Source of the DNA: an uncultured Lachnospiraceae bacterium
GTDB taxonomy: Bacteria; Bacillota; Clostridia; Lachnospirales; Lachnospiraceae
Assembly: GCA_902766655.1 (NCBI GenBank)
Contig: CACXEL010000028.1
Location: 1 to 6,982 of the forward strand
DNA length: 6,982 nt
Reading direction: 5' to 3'
The notes beneath the pieces are model-generated. The model searched no databases, was not told the origin of the DNA, and saw only the letters and a list, made by a program, of their open reading frames with translations. The position numbers and the translations under genes are program-made. Of the stretch, positions 5,222 to 6,982 are shown in pieces. Numbering within the stretch: the stretch's first letter is position 1; every line of letters begins with the position of its first letter.

Positions 5222-6171
5222 CCCATGATCCTGATGTGAAAGGCAAACCCCTCATAGTCCAGCGCCTGCACCGTGAACGGATGCTCCTCCATCGCCAGCG
5301 CGGTCGTCCCGCCCCGGGTGAACAGCGGATACTCCCCGCGGAAGCCTTCCTTATATAGTGCCTCCGCCACGCGCCGCCGTTCCTCCGCCATGCAGGCGGT
5401 GGTCTCCGCATCGTAGGCCCGCTCGGGATACTGCGCGGACGCCTCGCAGACCTTCCGGTAAATGACCTCCCACAGCCCCCGCCGCTCCGGCAGGGCCAGG
5501 GCCTCGGCCAGGGGGCGGGCTGCATTTTCCGGGCGGAAGAAGGGGAGCTTTTTGAGGGCCTGGGCGTGGTCGATCTTTTTCACATAATCCGCATCGCCGG
5601 CCTCGAGGGCCAGGGCGCGCATGAGGGCCCAGCCGTCCTCATTTTCCGGGTAGCACTCGTCCAGGGGATCGTCGATTGGCGAGTAGAAGCGGAAGGGGCC
5701 GAAATGGACCAGCGGGAGGATCGCCCGCTCCTCCGCGTTCACGGCCTCAGGCCCCAGGAAGGCGTACTTGTCGTGGATCGTGCCGATCATGTAGACCAGC
5801 ATCCGCCACTCCTCCTCCCCCTGCCGCCAGAAATGCCCGATCCTATGGTACTGATAAAAGCCGCGCACCGCCTCGCAGCCGTCGAACCAGAGCGTCAGCT
5901 TATCGCCGCCCGGCATCTCGAAAATGAGACCCGGCCGCTCCGGCTCCCTGACCAGCTTCACCAGCGTGCCGGCAGCGAATTCTTCCGGCACGCTGCCCAT
6001 GACCTGGCAGTTCCGCAGGATCAGATAGTACTCGACCGCGTCGTTCATCATGTAGGGGACGTAGAGATCGCCGGGCGCGGTCTCCGAGGGGATGAGCTCC
6101 AGGACCTCCAGCTCCAGGAGGTCGTCGAGGAGGAGAAGGAGGTCTTCGTGGGAGAGAGGGGTTGTCGTCAT
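5212..6171 (-). CDS. Uncharacterised protein, probably DUF3878 family
   Basis: The protein has 319 residues and is predicted soluble, with no signal peptide or membrane helix. Aromatic and acidic motifs stand out: VPYMMNDAVEYYLI (about 38-51), KLTLWFDGCEAV and FYQYHRIGHFW (about 90-115), RMLVYMIGTIHDKYAFLG (about 122-139) and GPFRFYSPIDDPL (about 157-169). Near the end are YKEGFRGEYPLF and AMEEHPFTVQALDYEGFAFHI. From memory these match DUF3878, a clostridial family of about this length with no known function; I could not confirm it by search. GTGAGGAG ends 8 nt before the ATG at 6171 and supports this start. The protein ends ...IMGWD, and the last codons TGG-GAC-TGA lie inside palindrome R4, so the native ending may have been replaced. 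No partner gene suggests a role. Confidence 0.85.
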   Translation of the reverse strand: MTTTPLSHEDLLLLLDDLLELEVLELIPSETAPGDLYVPYMMNDAVEYYLILRNCQVMGSVPEEFAAGTLVKLVREPERPGLIFEMPGGDKLTLWFDGCEAVRGFYQYHRIGHFWRQGEEEWRMLVYMIGTIHDKYAFLGPEAVNAEERAILPLVHFGPFRFYSPIDDPLDECYPENEDGWALMRALALEAGDADYVKKIDHAQALKKLPFFRPENAARPLAEALALPERRGLWEVIYRKVCEASAQYPERAYDAETTACMAEERRRVAEALYKEGFRGEYPLFTRGGTTALAMEEHPFTVQALDYEGFAFHIRIMGWD

Positions 6172-6202
6172 TTTTCATGCTCCTCACAGGGTTCTTTCCG
6201 GT

Positions 6203-6211
6203 ATTCTACCA
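6203..6211 (-). promoter_or_regulatory. Extended -10 promoter candidate for DUF3878-like gene
   Basis: On the minus strand TGG-TAGAAT forms an extended -10 (TGn plus a five-of-six match to TATAAT), about 32 bp upstream of the start codon. I find no good -35. The TG extension can compensate for that, but the call is tentative. Confidence 0.35.
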
Positions 6212-6221
6212 TGTTTTTTCT

Positions 6222-6249
6222 CTGACAGGCCACCATAGTATGCTATAAT
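6222..6249 (+). promoter_or_regulatory. Strong plus-strand promoter candidate with extended -10
   Basis: CTGACA (6222-6227; five of six to TTGACA), a 16-bp spacer ending in TGC, then a perfect TATAAT (6244-6249). Expected transcript start is about 6256. The first thing transcribed is the hairpin and T-tract at 6259-6309, so the product may be a short RNA instead of tnpA mRNA. An inverted repeat, TAGTAT (6236-6241) and ATACTA (6253-6258), is centred on the -10 and could be an operator. Confidence 0.6.
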
Positions 6250-6258
6250 TGAATACTA

Positions 6259-6309
6259 GCCGGCGCATTCTCGTGACTTCAGTCGTGAGTTAACCGGCCT
6301 CATTTTTTT
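6259..6309 (+). terminator. Hairpin with T7 tract; possible IS200/IS605-type end structure
   Basis: An inner 8-bp stem (6270-6277 with 6282-6289, two G-U pairs, loop TTCA) is enclosed by an outer GCCGG/CCGGC stem (6259-6263 with 6294-6298), then seven T residues at 6303-6309. The layout resembles an intrinsic terminator. The inner hairpin, with its GACTT-AGTC apex, also resembles the subterminal imperfect hairpins at IS200/IS605 ends, which in TnpB elements form the 3' end of the guide RNA scaffold. It could be the left end of the element carrying the downstream tnpA, a relic right end of another element, or a short attenuator. I cannot choose from this window. Confidence 0.55.
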
Positions 6310-6379
6310 ACCTGATACTTTCTCGTGGGGCGGAAGCATTTTTCTAAGAGAATAATTAAGAATATACGTTCGAATTGTG

Positions 6380-6408
6380 ATGACATATCTGTTTTTGTCT
6401 GATATAAT
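6380..6408 (+). promoter_or_regulatory. Promoter candidate for tnpA
   Basis: ATGACA (6380-6385, five of six), a 17-bp spacer, and a perfect TATAAT (6403-6408). Transcription would start near 6415, which is the first ATG of the frame. The message would then be leaderless, or translation would begin at ATG 6436. The surrounding DNA is AT-rich, so chance matches are more likely than elsewhere in the window. Confidence 0.5.
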
Positions 6409-6414
6409 AATTAT

Positions 6415-6957
6415 ATGGAAAATAGATTGTATAAAATGGATAAAAACAAATTAACATATGGTAGGGGATATGTTTACTCCCTGCAGTACCATATTGTCTG
6501 GTGTACGAAATACCGCCGGCAGGTCCTGAAGGACGGGGCAGATACAGACTGCAAAGTACTGCTCAGGAAACTGGCGCAGGAGTACCGGTTCAGGATCTCG
6601 GCGATGGAAGTGATGCCGGACCACATTCATCTTCTTATCGACGCGAGTCCCCAGTTCTGCATCCCGAACATGATCAAGATCATGAAGGGCGGGACCGCGA
6701 GAAAGCTGTTCCAGCTCCATCCGGAGATGAAGCAGAAGCTGTGGGGAGGTCATCTGTGGAACCCATCTTACTGTGTCGTCACCGTGAGTGACAGGAGCCG
6801 GGAGATGGTGGAGCAGTACATCGACAGCCAGAAGGAAAAGGAGTGGGGCGGGAAAGGACGTCCGCCGAGAGACCTTGCAAGGCTGCAGGCATATGACCGG
6901 GAGGTGCTGGATGCGGATCATATCAGGCTACAGGGTGGAGATCCTGAAACTTCATAG
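6415..6957 (+). CDS. tnpA: IS200/IS605-family TnpA transposase (HUH/Y1)
   Basis: The protein has 180 residues from ATG 6415 (173 from ATG 6436). It is a single-domain Y1 transposase that cuts and rejoins single-stranded DNA at hairpin-marked ends. Motifs in order: YHIVWCTKYRR (25-35), the HUH motif PDHIHLLI (68-75, H70 and H72), GGTARKLF (92-99), LWNPSYCV (114-121) and the catalytic tyrosine in YIDSQ (Y135, with Q139 four residues on, the spacing known for the family's active site). Length fits IS200/IS605 TnpA, with a basic tail GGKGRPPRD (145-153). No binding site precedes either start. All key residues are present, so the enzyme looks intact. A REP-associated tyrosine transposase (RAYT) is a related alternative, but the sequence looks more like the classical IS200/IS605 type. 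Confidence 0.95.
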   Translation: MENRLYKMDKNKLTYGRGYVYSLQYHIVWCTKYRRQVLKDGADTDCKVLLRKLAQEYRFRISAMEVMPDHIHLLIDASPQFCIPNMIKIMKGGTARKLFQLHPEMKQKLWGGHLWNPSYCVVTVSDRSREMVEQYIDSQKEKEWGGKGRPPRDLARLQAYDREVLDADHIRLQGGDPETS

Positions 6958-6982
6958 ACCTCTTGAGCGGACCCTGAGAGTG

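Larger units (their letters stand above)
6259..6982 (+). mobile_element. IS200/IS605-family element, right side beyond window
   Basis: A tnpA gene, an upstream imperfect hairpin and a drop in GC content relative to the neighbouring genes suggest an insertion sequence of the single-strand transposing IS200/IS605 family. Neither end is defined: the left end is placed at the hairpin only as a guess, and the right end, with or without a tnpB gene, is not in view. Such elements do not make terminal inverted repeats or target duplications, so none were expected. Confidence 0.55.

Noticed and set aside
5566..6225. 219-residue plus-strand frame opposite the DUF3878-like gene
   Set aside because: Shadow frame with no binding site and no recognisable motif; the minus-strand frame has consistent protein-like composition and a good binding site.
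6259..6309. Another copy of the palindrome family at the IS end
   Set aside because: Its stem shares no head or core sequence with R1-R4 and contains G-U pairs, unlike the perfect arms of the family.

Overview
The window looks like a GC-rich Firmicute of the class Clostridia, most likely Lachnospiraceae-like. The signs are strong AGGAG-type ribosome binding sites, DUF937 and AIG2-like proteins, a membrane kinase with a TPR-like outer part, and an IS200/IS605 transposase. This is a judgement from protein style; the genus cannot be told from the sequence.

Layout. Repeat R1 (1-87) opens the window. A small helix-turn-helix regulator gene (106-540, minus) diverges from a large transmembrane Ser/Thr-kinase-like gene (651-2879, plus). 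Repeat R2 (2872-2996) lies between the kinase gene and a convergent DUF937/YidB-like gene (3015-3557, minus). A 391-bp divergent intergenic region (3558-3948) carries R3 (3703-3781), two flanking 34-bp imperfect direct repeats and leader hairpins. Next comes a protein with two gamma-glutamylcyclotransferase-like domains and a winged-helix-like tail (about 3949-5070, plus). R4 (5099-5221) separates it from a convergent gene of probable DUF3878 type (5212-6171, minus). The last part (about 6220-6982) is more AT-rich. It holds a promoter, a transposon-type hairpin with a T-tract, and an IS200/IS605 TnpA gene (6415-6957, plus); the element probably continues past the window.

The most striking feature is a family of four perfect palindromes, 79 to 125 bp long. 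They share the head GGGACTGAGGGACGGACC and a centre CCCA-AAA-TGGG. They lie between nearly every pair of genes, and two of them are nested double-headed versions. R2 and R4 reach into the adjacent reading frames and supply the TGA stop codons of the kinase and DUF3878-like genes, in the same phase. This resembles REP/BIME-type dispersed palindromes. What mobilises them is unknown; the nearby HUH transposase is only a circumstantial candidate.

The genes do not form one obvious pathway. The regulator-kinase pair is the only plausible functional unit. The rest looks like a series of single-gene units punctuated by the palindromes.
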